The notes beneath the pieces are model-generated. The model did no database searches. It worked only from the letters and a program-made list of their open reading frames with translations, and had not been told where the DNA came from. A stretch of DNA of 35,974 nucleotides, taken from positions 1-35,974 of the forward strand of contig WHTW01000078.1 in the NCBI GenBank assembly GCA_009377525.1, read 5' to 3'. Positions 1-8,185 of this stretch are shown piece after piece. Made by a program: the position numbers and the translations under genes. This stretch comes from Rhodospirillales bacterium. GTDB lineage: Bacteria > Pseudomonadota > Alphaproteobacteria > Reyranellales > Reyranellaceae. Within the stretch, counting starts at the first letter, position 1. Each line of letters starts with the position of its first letter.

Positions 1-48
1 AATCCTTGCGTGACTCACGCTCCAACCCGTCAAAACCTCTGTGACAAG

Positions 49-136
49 CTACCAGTCGGAAACGCGCGCACGGGAGATGCTCGTTTCACAGGGCACATTC
101 CGTCCGACTGAATCAGCCGGACGGAATGTGCGCTAT
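49..136 (+). repeat. Palindromic MITE-like element, copy 1 (partial)
   Basis: Contains a near-perfect hairpin at 93-132 with 14-base arms (GCACATTCCGTCCG at 93-106, complement at 119-132). The preceding spacer (52-92) resembles the spacer of the full copy at 24143-24269, including the CGCGCGCAC and ACAGGGCAC segments. Both ends carry CTA (49-51 and 133-135). The left arm of the first hairpin of the full element is missing. The CTA at 133-135 is the TAG stop of the minus-strand gene next to it. Confidence 0.7.
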
Positions 137-1047
137 CCTGCCTTTGGCCTTAGGCGGCCAAGCGATCTGCTGATGCGCTGCAGCCAGCTTTCGACAGGCG
201 CGCCGCCGGGCACCTCGGCGAGATAGGACTGCAAGGCCTGGCGCGTCGCCGCATGCAGCTCGGCCTCGGTCGGAAAGTGCGGATACCAGCCGCCCAGCCC
301 GGCATCGACGAGCTCGAAGCTGGTCTGCCGCGCCGGCACGATATCGAATTCGATGGTCGGACGAAGCGCCACGCCCGAGACGGGCGCATGCAGCACGACG
401 CTGTTCTCGAACAGCACCCAGATCGGCTTCTCGCTTTCGAGCGTGAACTCGTGGCCGTCGCGGCGACGGAACCAGGTCGTGCTCGATCGCTTGCCGCAGC
501 CCTCGGGCAAGACGAAGATCTTGCGCATGGCAACCGGCCAGCCGTCGAGGTGGCGGTCGGCCAGCGGCCGGTTGGGGACGAGCTTGAACTGCCGCGTCGA
601 GGCGATGCGGAAGGGATGGCCGATGGCGGATTCGACCATGGGACCGGCCGTCGACAGGAACTCCGCCAGGAGAGCCCGGCTGGCCGGCGTCAGCTTGCGA
701 TAATGATTGCTGCTGTTGAGATAGTCGCACTGCGCGAAGCTGGTGCTGACATAGCCCAGGGCGAAGTTCTTGCGCCGCATCTTGACGCGCGGGCTGGCGA
801 GCATCGCCTGCAGCAGGCGGCGTGCAAGATCCTCGTCCAGCGGGAAGACCATCACGCCGACCTCGGCGAGCGGGCCGCGATCGCAATCGAGCTCGTCGGT
901 CAGCGATTGCCAGGCTTGGCGCGAGAGGTTGGTGCGCAGCCGCCGGAAATGCTCGAAAGCGGCGTCGTCGTCGGCACTCTGCGCCTCCAGCCGGTGCATG
1001 CGCTCCGTCAACGCGCGGTCCGACAAACCAAGGAATTCCGGCCTCAT
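133..1047 (-). CDS. Putative PhyH-like Fe(II)/2-oxoglutarate oxygenase
   Basis: A 304-residue protein without an obvious overall match, but with the layout of phytanoyl-CoA dioxygenase-type 2-oxoglutarate oxygenases. An HxD pair lies at H166-D168 (RHLDGWP), followed by a lysine in a beta-strand-like stretch (MRKIFVLPEG, K176). A distal histidine sits at H220 (VVLHAP) and an arginine nine residues later at R229 (LRPTIEFDI). In the family these would bind iron (H, D, H) and 2-oxoglutarate (R). There is no signal peptide or membrane segment. It is the last gene of the minus-strand acyl-CoA operon, 38 bases after the acyl-CoA dehydrogenase, so hydroxylation of a related acid or acyl-CoA is plausible. 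No strong Shine-Dalgarno site precedes the ATG. Its stop codon is made by the end of repeat copy 1. The oxygenase call rests on motif spacing only. Confidence 0.5.
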   Translation of the reverse strand: MRPEFLGLSDRALTERMHRLEAQSADDDAAFEHFRRLRTNLSRQAWQSLTDELDCDRGPLAEVGVMVFPLDEDLARRLLQAMLASPRVKMRRKNFALGYVSTSFAQCDYLNSSNHYRKLTPASRALLAEFLSTAGPMVESAIGHPFRIASTRQFKLVPNRPLADRHLDGWPVAMRKIFVLPEGCGKRSSTTWFRRRDGHEFTLESEKPIWVLFENSVVLHAPVSGVALRPTIEFDIVPARQTSFELVDAGLGGWYPHFPTEAELHAATRQALQSYLAEVPGGAPVESWLQRISRSLGRLRPKAG

Positions 1048-1085
1048 GCCGGGAAAGTAGCGTTCCTGGCGCTACCTTGCCACCG

Positions 1086-2204
1086 TCATGCCGCCTTGTT
1101 CTCGACCATGTCGATGACGCGGGCGCGCTGGGTGCGGGCGCTGCCGAACAGCTCGGCATTGGCGCGGGCGCGCTTGAAGTAGAGATGGTTCACCATCTCC
1201 CAGGTGAAGCCGATGGCGCCGAAGATCTGGATGCTGCGCTGGGAAACGGCCATGTAGGCGTCGCTGGTGTAGGCCTTGGCCATCGCCGCGGCCAGCGAGG
1301 CGCGGGCCTGGTTCTCCAACAAGGCCCAGGCGGCATAGAGGGTGGCGGCGTTGCAGCATTCGACCTGGCCCAGCATGTCGGCGAGCGAATGCTTGATCGC
1401 CTGGTAGGCGCCGATCGGCTTGCCGAAGGCGGTGCGTTCCTTGGCGTAGTCGACCGTCATCTCCATGACGCGCTGGGCGCCCGCCGCGCTTTCCGTCGCC
1501 AGCGCAAACAGCACGCGATCGCGCAACCAGGGCCAGAGAATGGCATCCTCGGCCTCGAGCCGTTCGCCGACGGCGTCCTTCAGGCGCACATCGGCGACCT
1601 GGCGCGTGACGTCGCGCCACGGCAGCAGGTCGACCTGCACACCGGCCTGGCGCGCCTCGACGAGGAAGAAGGCGCGGTTCTGCCCGTCCTGCGCGGCCAC
1701 CACCAGCCGGTCGGCCGCGGCGGCGTCGATCACGAACGACTTGACGCCGGTCAGACGCCAGGAGCCGCCTCGCTTGCGGGCCGTCGCCTCGCGGCAAGGA
1801 CCGTCGACGGCGCCGCTCGCTTCGGCGACGGCCAATGCCAACTTGGTCGAGCCGGCGGCGACGCCGGGCAGCAGATCCTTCTTCTGCGCATCGGAGCCGC
1901 CCTTCTGCACGGCCCAGGTCCCGAACAGCGTGCCGAGGAACGGGCTCGGCGCGAGGGTGCGGCCCATCTCGCCCAGGACCATGGCGAGGTCGATGCAGGA
2001 CAGGCCGAGACCGTCATAGGCCTCGTCGATCACCATGCCGGGCCAGCCCATCGCCGCGATCTTGCTCCAGTTGGCGTCGTAGCCCGCGTCGGCGACGGTG
2101 GCACCGGGCACCAGCACGCGGGCCAGCGAGATCTCCTTCTCCAGGAACGTGCGCGCTGACTGGCGCAACACCAGATGGTCTTCGCTCAGGGCAAAGTTCA
2201 TCAC
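1086..2204 (-). CDS. Acyl-CoA dehydrogenase (second of a pair)
   Basis: A 372-residue FAD-dependent acyl-CoA dehydrogenase, which would introduce a 2,3-double bond into an acyl-CoA in the cytoplasm and pass electrons to ETF. It has the helical N-terminal domain (MNFALSEDHLVLRQSARTFL), the GLGLSCIDLAMVLGEMGR stretch of the first helical domain, and a C-terminal FAD-binding region with AKERTAFGKPIGAYQAIKH. Length is usual for the divergent, shorter class of the family. It starts 6 bases after the stop of another acyl-CoA dehydrogenase gene. Adjacent unequal pairs of this kind often form heteromeric enzymes in steroid and side-chain catabolism (known for actinobacterial FadE pairs). Whether that holds here is inference, and the partner gene is frameshifted. 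Confidence 0.88.
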   Translation of the reverse strand: MMNFALSEDHLVLRQSARTFLEKEISLARVLVPGATVADAGYDANWSKIAAMGWPGMVIDEAYDGLGLSCIDLAMVLGEMGRTLAPSPFLGTLFGTWAVQKGGSDAQKKDLLPGVAAGSTKLALAVAEASGAVDGPCREATARKRGGSWRLTGVKSFVIDAAAADRLVVAAQDGQNRAFFLVEARQAGVQVDLLPWRDVTRQVADVRLKDAVGERLEAEDAILWPWLRDRVLFALATESAAGAQRVMEMTVDYAKERTAFGKPIGAYQAIKHSLADMLGQVECCNAATLYAAWALLENQARASLAAAMAKAYTSDAYMAVSQRSIQIFGAIGFTWEMVNHLYFKRARANAELFGSARTQRARVIDMVENKAA

Positions 2205-2210
2205 GTACTC

Positions 2211-3398
2211 CTAACCTTGCTTGCGCCGCGCTTCCGCCCAGGGCAGCCGCGCCGTGGAATCGAGATCGCGTGGCAGGCCGAGCATGCGTTCGGCGACGAC
2301 GTTCTTCAGCACTTCCTGCGTGCCCACGCCCAGCGTCACGGCCTGGGCTGAACCAGAAGGCGTAGTCCCAATCGTCGTAGGGATCGTCGCCGGCGAGCTG
2401 CGAGGGGAACGGTTTCTCGCCGGCGATCATGCCGCGCGCGCCCTGGCTGCGCTTGGCGAGATCGACGACGCGCTGGCCGTGCGGTGCCGCCAGCATCTTG
2501 TGGATGGCGCCCTCGGGCCCCGGTGCCTTGGCGTTCATGCGATCGCTGAGCGCGCGGTAGGCCAGCAGCCGCAGGATCTCACCCTCGACGAAGATCTGCG
2601 CGGCCTCGTCGCGGATTGCGCCGTCTTCGAGCGCGCCCACTTCGGCCAGGCCCTCGACCAGCTCGCGCGCCGAGGGCCCGTGGCCCCAGATGGCGCCGGG
2701 CCGCGACAACGCCACGCGCTCGGTCTGGAGCTGGGTCGTGCACAACGCCCAGCCCTCACCCTCCTTGCCGAGCAGGCGGTCGGCCGGGATGCGCACGTCC
2801 TCGAGGAACACCTCGTTGTACTCGTTCTTGTGCGCCGACATGTCGATGATCGGCCGGATGCGGATGCCGGGCGTGTCCATGTCGACCAAGAACTCCGACA
2901 GGCCCTTGTGCTTGGGCTGGTCGGGATCGGTGCGCGCGCGACCAGCACGCCGACCTTCGCCTTGTGGGCGAGCGAGGTCCAGATCTTGTGACCCTTCACG
3001 ACGTAGTGGTCGCCGTCGCGCCGCGCCACAGTGCGCAGCGCGCCGAGATCGGAGCCGCCTGACGGCTCGCTGAACAGCATGCACCAGGTGTGCTCGCCCG
3101 ACAGGGCGGGCCACAGGAAGTGCTGGCGCTGCGCGTCGGTGCCGTGCGTCAGCAGTGACTGGGCGCAATTGTTGATGGCAACGGGGTTTCTAGGCACGTG
3201 AACGCCGGCGCGCTTCATCTCCTGGTCGATGATGAGCTGCAGCTCGGCGTCGGCCTCCAGGCCCCAGGGCCTCGGCCAATGCGGCACCACGAAACCCGCC
3301 TGCGCCAGCGCCAGCGCGGAGGGATAGGGATCGGCCTCGAACCAGGCCCGGATCGCCTGGCGCTTGGGATGGTCTTCACCCGGCAACTCGAAGTCCAC
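2211..3398 (-). pseudogene. Acyl-CoA dehydrogenase with two frameshifts
   Basis: Family-like sequence continues across three frame segments. From 3398 the frame reads MDFELPGEDHPKRQAIRAWF to KVGVLVAR. It then shifts at a (GC)n run at 2931-2940, where TDPDQPKHKGLSEFLVDMDT and the rest continue in another frame. A second shift at GGG 2345-2347 leads to QAVTLGVGTQEVLKNVVAER, ending at TAG 2211-2213. The apparent changes are +2 (or -1) and +1 (or -2), so the start and end are in the same frame and only the middle 600 bases are displaced. The intact protein would have about 394 residues, normal for the family. It sits between the synthetase (10 bases upstream) and the second dehydrogenase (6 bases downstream). 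Both shifts are in simple GC-rich runs, so sequencing error is as likely as real decay. Confidence 0.8.
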
Positions 3399-3408
3399 GG
3401 TGTTCTCC

Positions 3409-5034
3409 CTATGCAGCGGCTACCGACACGTAATCCTTGAACTGCTGGCGCAGCGTCACCTTGTGCACCTTGCCGGTGGCGGTGAGCGGCAGCGCCTCGA
3501 CGAAAGCGACGTCGGTGGGTAGCCACCACGACGCCATCCTGGGTTTCAGGAAGTCGATCAGCTCCGGCGCCGTCACCTGCTTGTCGGGCCGCCGCACCAC
3601 GACCAGCAACGGCCGCTCCTGCCAGCGCGGATGGGGAATGCCGATCACGGCCGCCAGTGCCACCGTGGGATGGCCCATGGCGGCGCCCTCGATCGCGGCA
3701 CTGCTGATCCATTCGCCGCCCGACTTGACGACGTCCTTGGAACGGTCGACCAGCTCGACCGTGCCGTCGGGATGGAGCTTGGCGACGTCGCCGGTCTGCA
3801 GCCAGCCGTCGTCGATCGCCGCCGCCTGCTTGAGGTAGGCGCCGGTCACCAGCGGACCTTTGGCCTGCAGGTGACCGAAAGCCACGCCGTCGCTCGGCAG
3901 CACCTTGCCGTCGTCGTCGACGATGCGCAGCTGGGTCGAGAAGGCGACGCGGCCCTGGCGCAGCTTCTGATCGACGCGCTTGTCGAACGGCAGATCGATG
4001 AAGCCTGGCGGCATGGAGGTCTTGGTGACGCCCAGCGCCTCGGTCATGCCCCAGCAATGGGCGACCTCGATGCCGTGGCGCTGCTCGAGCGCCTCGAGCA
4101 GCGAGCGCGGCGGCGTCGTGCCGGCGACCAGCGCCGCGCGCATCGACGGCAGCTTGAGATCGTTGCGGTCGAGATGGTCGACCAGCGTGATCCACACCGT
4201 CGGCACGCAGGCCGCCATGGTGACGCGTTCGGCCGCCATCAGCTCGTAGAGCTTGTCGGGCTCGAAGTTGCGGCCGGGCAGCACCAGGGTGTGGCCGCTG
4301 AGCGGCGCGGTGTAGACCATCTGCCAGCCGTTGCCGTGGAACATCGGCGCGATCGGCATCACCGCCTCGCGGGCGCCCGAGCGGTAGCCGCCAATCATGT
4401 CGGCCGTGCTCATGACGAGCGCGCTCAAGATGGTCGAGCGATGGGTATTGACCACGCCCTTGGGCTGGCCGGTGGTGCCCGAGGTGTAGCAGATCACCGA
4501 CGCTTGGCACTCGTCGAAGGTCGGCCAGACGTAGTCGTCGTCCCGGGCCGCCAGCAGCTTCTCGTACGACAGGAGCTTCAGGCTCGACCTGGGCGGCTCG
4601 GGATCGACGCTCATGTAGATCCAACCCTTCACGCCGGGCACGGAGGCAGCGATCCGCTCGGCGATCGGCAGCGTGCCAGCGTCGAGGCAGACCCAGGAAT
4701 CTTCGGCGTGATTGACGATGTAGGCGAGCTGCTCGTCGAACAGGCGCGGGTTGATGGTGTGCAGCACCGCGCCAGCGCCGGAAACGCCGTAGAACAGCTC
4801 GAAATGGTGGTGGGTGTTCCAGGCGAGCGAGCCGACGCGATCGCCGGGCCGCACCGCCAGCGCCGCCAGCGCCTTGGCCAGCCGCTTGGCGCGGCTGTGC
4901 GCCTCGCCGTAGGTCGTGCGATGGATGCCGCCCTCGGGCGTGCGCGCCACGACCTCGGTGGTGCCGTGAATGCGCGCGGCATGCTCGATGATCGATGTCA
5001 CGAGCAGCGGCGCGTCCATCATCAATCCGCGCAT
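3409..5034 (-). CDS. Acyl-CoA synthetase (AMP-forming), DmdB-like
   Basis: An ANL-superfamily ligase that activates a carboxylic acid with ATP and CoA through an acyl-adenylate. The P-loop-like motif CYTSGTTGQPKGVVNTHRS, the GWLQTGDVAKLHPDG and VDRSKDVVKSGGEWIS hinge region and the C-terminal LTATGKVHKV (catalytic lysine) are all present. The N-terminus MRGLMMDAPLLVTSIIEHAA resembles medium-chain and methylmercaptopropionate-CoA ligases. The start at 5034 gives 541 residues, the usual family length. The open frame extends to 5154, but those extra residues are translated repeat. An ATG at 5052 is also possible, because the repeat places GGGGGAGAGG just before it. It lies in an operon with two acyl-CoA dehydrogenases and a substrate-binding protein, so it probably activates the imported acid. 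The substrate is not predictable. Confidence 0.88.
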   Translation of the reverse strand: MRGLMMDAPLLVTSIIEHAARIHGTTEVVARTPEGGIHRTTYGEAHSRAKRLAKALAALAVRPGDRVGSLAWNTHHHFELFYGVSGAGAVLHTINPRLFDEQLAYIVNHAEDSWVCLDAGTLPIAERIAASVPGVKGWIYMSVDPEPPRSSLKLLSYEKLLAARDDDYVWPTFDECQASVICYTSGTTGQPKGVVNTHRSTILSALVMSTADMIGGYRSGAREAVMPIAPMFHGNGWQMVYTAPLSGHTLVLPGRNFEPDKLYELMAAERVTMAACVPTVWITLVDHLDRNDLKLPSMRAALVAGTTPPRSLLEALEQRHGIEVAHCWGMTEALGVTKTSMPPGFIDLPFDKRVDQKLRQGRVAFSTQLRIVDDDGKVLPSDGVAFGHLQAKGPLVTGAYLKQAAAIDDGWLQTGDVAKLHPDGTVELVDRSKDVVKSGGEWISSAAIEGAAMGHPTVALAAVIGIPHPRWQERPLLVVVRRPDKQVTAPELIDFLKPRMASWWLPTDVAFVEALPLTATGKVHKVTLRQQFKDYVSVAAA

Positions 5035-5055
5035 GGCGTTCCACTCCCTCATGTT

Positions 5056-5146
5056 CCTCTCCCCCGCTAGGGGAGAGGTTAGGTGAGGGGGTTGCACGAG
5101 CCGTCGATGCCCCCTCACCCAGCCTCTCCCCCTAGCGGGGGAGAGG
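5056..5146. repeat. GC-rich CTAG-centred palindromic repeat, copy A
   Basis: A composite inverted repeat. A hairpin at each end (CCTCTCCCCcgctaGGGGAGAGG at the left, CCTCTCCCCCTAG plus its complement at the right) flanks inner arms AGGTGAGGGGG and CCCCCTCACC around a loop ending TCGATG. A closely similar copy lies at 17361-17454 and a single-hairpin version near 30335-30358. The right end overlaps the last codons and stop of the TetR gene, and the left end supplies purine-rich sequence before the synthetase start. Confidence 0.85.
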
Positions 5147-5815
5147 AGATCCATTCGTGCCGATGTAGCCCTCGACGATCGTCCGCCACAGCGCCAGCAG
5201 GCGATCGAAGCGTTCAGGTTCGTTCTGCCACAACATGCGCACGGCGAGCCCTCGCACCAGGCCGAGCGTCAGCCACAGCACGTCGTCGGCCACCTGCTCG
5301 GACATGCCGTTGGCCACCATCGCCTGATGCCAGGCCCGCTCCGCCGGCAGGCGGGCGTTGCGCACCATGGCCATGAGCCGCTTGCGGAAACGGGCACTGT
5401 TGATCGAGGTGGCGATGTCGAGCGAGATGAAGAACGGCGTCGAGAAGAAGAACTCGCGGCCGTCGGCGATGACCCGCTCCAGCGGATCCTCGCCGCGCTT
5501 GAGCGCCCGCGCCCGCACCTGGCTGGTCGCCAGCACGTTGTGGAAGACGTGCTCCATGGTGGCATAGACCAGCTTCTCCTTGGTCTTGAAGTGATGGAGC
5601 TGGGCGCCGCGCGACACGCCGGCCGCCCTGGCGACGTCGGCGGTGCGGAAATGGGCGTAGCCCTTCTTGCGCAGCACCTCGACGGCGGCGTCGAGGATGC
5701 GAGTGCGCGTCTCCTGGGTGCGTTGGGCCTGAGTCCGGCGAGTATGAATGCGCCGCTTCTTCGGTCCACGGGTACGCTTCTGGGGACGCTCGTCCGTTGT
5801 CGCGGACAGGGACAT
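5132..5815 (-). CDS. TetR-family transcriptional regulator
   Basis: A 227-residue regulator with a basic N-terminal tail (residues 10-37) followed by a TetR helix-turn-helix at about 58-77 (TADVARAAGVSRGAQLHHF). The ligand-binding C-terminal domain is alpha-helical and similar in length to the family. It starts 4 bases after the substrate-binding protein gene and precedes the acyl-CoA synthetase, so it most likely controls this operon in response to the substrate or its CoA ester. The last residues (about SPLPR) and the TAG stop are encoded by the GC-rich repeat at 5056-5146, so the native C-terminus has been replaced. The change is small and outside the folded core. A candidate operator is the inverted repeat at 7096-7121. 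Confidence 0.88.
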   Translation of the reverse strand: MSLSATTDERPQKRTRGPKKRRIHTRRTQAQRTQETRTRILDAAVEVLRKKGYAHFRTADVARAAGVSRGAQLHHFKTKEKLVYATMEHVFHNVLATSQVRARALKRGEDPLERVIADGREFFFSTPFFISLDIATSINSARFRKRLMAMVRNARLPAERAWHQAMVANGMSEQVADDVLWLTLGLVRGLAVRMLWQNEPERFDRLLALWRTIVEGYIGTNGSPLPR

Positions 5816-5819
5816 GGCG

Positions 5820-7022
5820 CTAGTCCGCCTTGATGTACTCGACGGCGGTCCAACCCTTGCCGTCGAAGCGCGAGAGCTGGAAGCCGTGATAGGCGCGGTA
5901 GTCCTCCGGCGTGTTGCTGAGCTTGATGCCGGGCAGCAGCAGCGACAGCGTGACGTCCTTCAATGTCGTCGCCTTCTTGAGCAGGTTCTCGCGCGTCAGC
6001 TCGTTGCCGGCGGCCTTCAGCACGTATTCCGCCATCTGGGCGTTGACGTAGCCCGACACGCCGATCGCATCGAGGGCTGAATCGTTGGGTGCGTACTTCT
6101 TCATGAAGGCGAAGTAGTTCTGCATGTCCGGGTCCTTCTCCCAAGTCGGATCGCCCGGTTCCTTGAAATACTGCGCGGTCATCACGCCTTCGACCTTGTC
6201 GAAGCCCACGACCTTCAGCACCGCCTGCACCGAACTGCCGGGGCTGGCGATGAACTGCATGGGCTTCCACTTGAGCTCATCGGACTTGCGCAGTGCCTGG
6301 GCTGAAAACTTGGGTGTGGTGAAATTCATGAACACGTTGGCGCCCGATCCGGCGAGGCTGATGACCTGCGAATCGACGGTGGGATCGGTGAGCTCGTAGC
6401 TCTGCTCCGACACGACCAGCTTCCGGTAGCTGTCGCCCAAGGCCTTCTTCAGGCCCTTGAGGTAGTCCTTGCCGTAGTCATCGTTCTGGTAGAGCACGGC
6501 GATCTTGGGCGCCTTCTGCGCCTTCAGCGCATGGCGGGCAAAGCCGATCGCCTCGGTCTCGAACGAGGGATAGAACGGCACCGTCCAGGGATACCGCTTG
6601 GGATCGTTGAACTTGCTGCCGCCGGCCGAGATCAGGAGCTGCGGCACCTTCTTGCCGTTGAGATAGCGCTGGGTCGCCGAGTTGGTCGGCGTGCCGACGG
6701 TGCCGACCTCGGCCAGCACCTTGTCCTCCTCGACGAGCTTGCGCGAGGCTTCGAGCGCCTTGGGCGGGCTGAACCCGTTGTCGAGCATGATGAACTTGAT
6801 CTTGCGCTTGTTGATGCCGCCCTTCTCGTTGACGGCGTTGAAATAGGCCTGCTCGACGCGGCTGTAGATACCGAAGGCCGACGCGGGTCCGCTGAACGGC
6901 GCGCTCTGGCCGATGGTGATCTCCGTATCGGTGACGCCCGGCCCGTACTTCTTGTCCTGCGCATCGGCCGCGGTTGCCAGCACCAACCCAGCCGCGACCA
7001 ACGCCATTGTCGTTGCGCGCAT
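5820..7022 (-). CDS. ABC transporter substrate-binding protein, LivK type
   Basis: A 400-residue periplasmic binding protein of the branched-chain amino acid type (Peripla_BP_6). A signal peptide (about residues 1-22, MRATTMALVAAGLVLATAADAQ region) is followed by the typical opening GVTDTEITIGQSAPFSGPAS and VNEKGGINKRKIKFIMLDNG. Such proteins in catabolic operons of alphaproteobacteria commonly bind aromatic or aliphatic acids rather than amino acids. No permease or ATPase genes are adjacent, so it must work with components encoded elsewhere. It is the first gene of the minus-strand operon that continues through TetR, synthetase and acyl-CoA dehydrogenases, and it is divergent from the extradiol dioxygenase gene. 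It is probably the uptake receptor for the compound degraded by this cluster. Confidence 0.9.
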   Translation of the reverse strand: MRATTMALVAAGLVLATAADAQDKKYGPGVTDTEITIGQSAPFSGPASAFGIYSRVEQAYFNAVNEKGGINKRKIKFIMLDNGFSPPKALEASRKLVEEDKVLAEVGTVGTPTNSATQRYLNGKKVPQLLISAGGSKFNDPKRYPWTVPFYPSFETEAIGFARHALKAQKAPKIAVLYQNDDYGKDYLKGLKKALGDSYRKLVVSEQSYELTDPTVDSQVISLAGSGANVFMNFTTPKFSAQALRKSDELKWKPMQFIASPGSSVQAVLKVVGFDKVEGVMTAQYFKEPGDPTWEKDPDMQNYFAFMKKYAPNDSALDAIGVSGYVNAQMAEYVLKAAGNELTRENLLKKATTLKDVTLSLLLPGIKLSNTPEDYRAYHGFQLSRFDGKGWTAVEYIKAD

Positions 7023-7095
7023 CGTTTCCTCCCGATTTTCAACAGCCTCTCGACGGGCCGGTGTGCCAGGAGTTAAAAACAGTCCATCCGGCTTG

Positions 7096-7121
7096 TAAAC
7101 AAAAATTCTACCATTTGTTAG
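7096..7121. promoter_or_regulatory. Candidate operator in divergent promoter region
   Basis: In the AT-rich 107-base gap between the substrate-binding protein and the extradiol dioxygenase, AACAAA (7098-7103) and TTTGTT (7114-7119) form an inverted repeat, ending in TGTTAG at 7116-7121. A 26-base stretch at 11621-11646, in the other divergent promoter, aligns without gaps and shares about 15 positions, including the TGTTAG end. This may be the binding site of one of the TetR proteins encoded nearby. It is inference from position and similarity only. Confidence 0.35.
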
Positions 7122-7129
7122 GAAATGTC

Positions 7130-8164
7130 ATGGCCGAAATTCTCGCCCTCGGGATCTCCCACTACCCGCCCCTGCACGGTCACGACGACCGCATGTCGTG
7201 GATTCTGAAGAGGATGCTGCAGAATCCGCAGCTACCAGAGGAGCTGCGCACGCCGGCCGGCTGGCCCGAGGCGATGCGCGCCGAATGGGGCAACGACGAG
7301 GGCGCCGCGTCGGCCGCCCGCCATCGGGCCGATCTCGTGGGCTGGCTCGACAAGACGCGCGCTGCGCTGGACGCGTTCAAGCCTGACTTCATCCTGATGT
7401 GGGGCGACGATCAGTACGAGAACTTCAAGGAAGACGTGGTGCCGCCCTACTGCATCGCCGCCTACGACCGCATCAAGTTCACATCGCCGTCGACCAACAT
7501 CTGGGGCAAGGACGAAACGTTCGACCTGCCCGGCCATCGCACCGCCGCCAAGCGGTTGGCGAGCGAGTTGATCGAGGAGGGCTTCGACGCCGCCTATGCC
7601 TACAAGCCGCTGCACAATCCGCTGGGCCACGCCTTCGCCAACGCGGTGATGTATCTCGACTATCATCGCAAGGGCTTCGACTATCCAGTCGTGCCCTTCG
7701 CCATCAATTGCTACGGCCGGCGCGTCCTGGCGCAGCGCGGCGGACTGCCCGTCTTCGACCGCACGATCAGCGATAGCGACCTCGATCCGCCGGCGCCGAC
7801 GCCCAAGCGGCTGTTCGATCTTGGCGCGGCGACGGCGCGTATCCTCGCCCGCTCGCCGTGGCGTGTGGCGTTGCTCGCCTCATCGGGCTGGAGCCACGCT
7901 TTCCTGACGGCCAAGAACCATTTCCTGTGGCCCGACGCGCCGGCCGACCGGCGCATGTACGAGGCGCTGCGCGACTGCGACTGGCAGGCCTGGCGCGGCT
8001 ATTCCGGCGCCGCCGTCGAGGATAGCGGCCAGCAGGAGATCCTGAACTGGGCATGCCTTGCCGGCGCCCTGAGCGAGCTCAAGCGCAAGCCCAGGGAGAC
8101 GGGCTTCGTCGACACCTGGATCTTCAATTCCTCCAAGGTGTTCCTGATCGCCCCTCCGCACTGA
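7130..8164 (+). CDS. LigB-type extradiol dioxygenase (class III)
   Basis: A 344-residue protein of the catalytic-subunit B family of class III extradiol ring-cleavage dioxygenases, which open catecholic rings with Fe(II) and O2. The N-terminal GISHYPPLHG carries the conserved metal-type histidine (H11), followed by PDFILMWGDDQYENF (residues 85-99) and a late SSGWSHAF segment with a candidate catalytic histidine. The open frame extends upstream to 6974, but the ATG at 7130 has AGGA about 6 bases before it and begins at the family N-terminus, so it is chosen. It is transcribed divergently from the substrate-binding protein and is 21 bases before an SDR gene. It is probably the ring-opening step of this cluster, but some family members act on non-catechol substrates. 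Confidence 0.8.
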   Translation: MAEILALGISHYPPLHGHDDRMSWILKRMLQNPQLPEELRTPAGWPEAMRAEWGNDEGAASAARHRADLVGWLDKTRAALDAFKPDFILMWGDDQYENFKEDVVPPYCIAAYDRIKFTSPSTNIWGKDETFDLPGHRTAAKRLASELIEEGFDAAYAYKPLHNPLGHAFANAVMYLDYHRKGFDYPVVPFAINCYGRRVLAQRGGLPVFDRTISDSDLDPPAPTPKRLFDLGAATARILARSPWRVALLASSGWSHAFLTAKNHFLWPDAPADRRMYEALRDCDWQAWRGYSGAAVEDSGQQEILNWACLAGALSELKRKPRETGFVDTWIFNSSKVFLIAPPH

Positions 8165-8185
8165 CTTGGCGAACTGAGGTCCATC

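Noticed and set aside
5035..5154. N-terminal extension of the acyl-CoA synthetase from ATG 5154
   Set aside because: The additional residues up to 5056 are translated GC-rich repeat; the family N-terminus begins at 5034.
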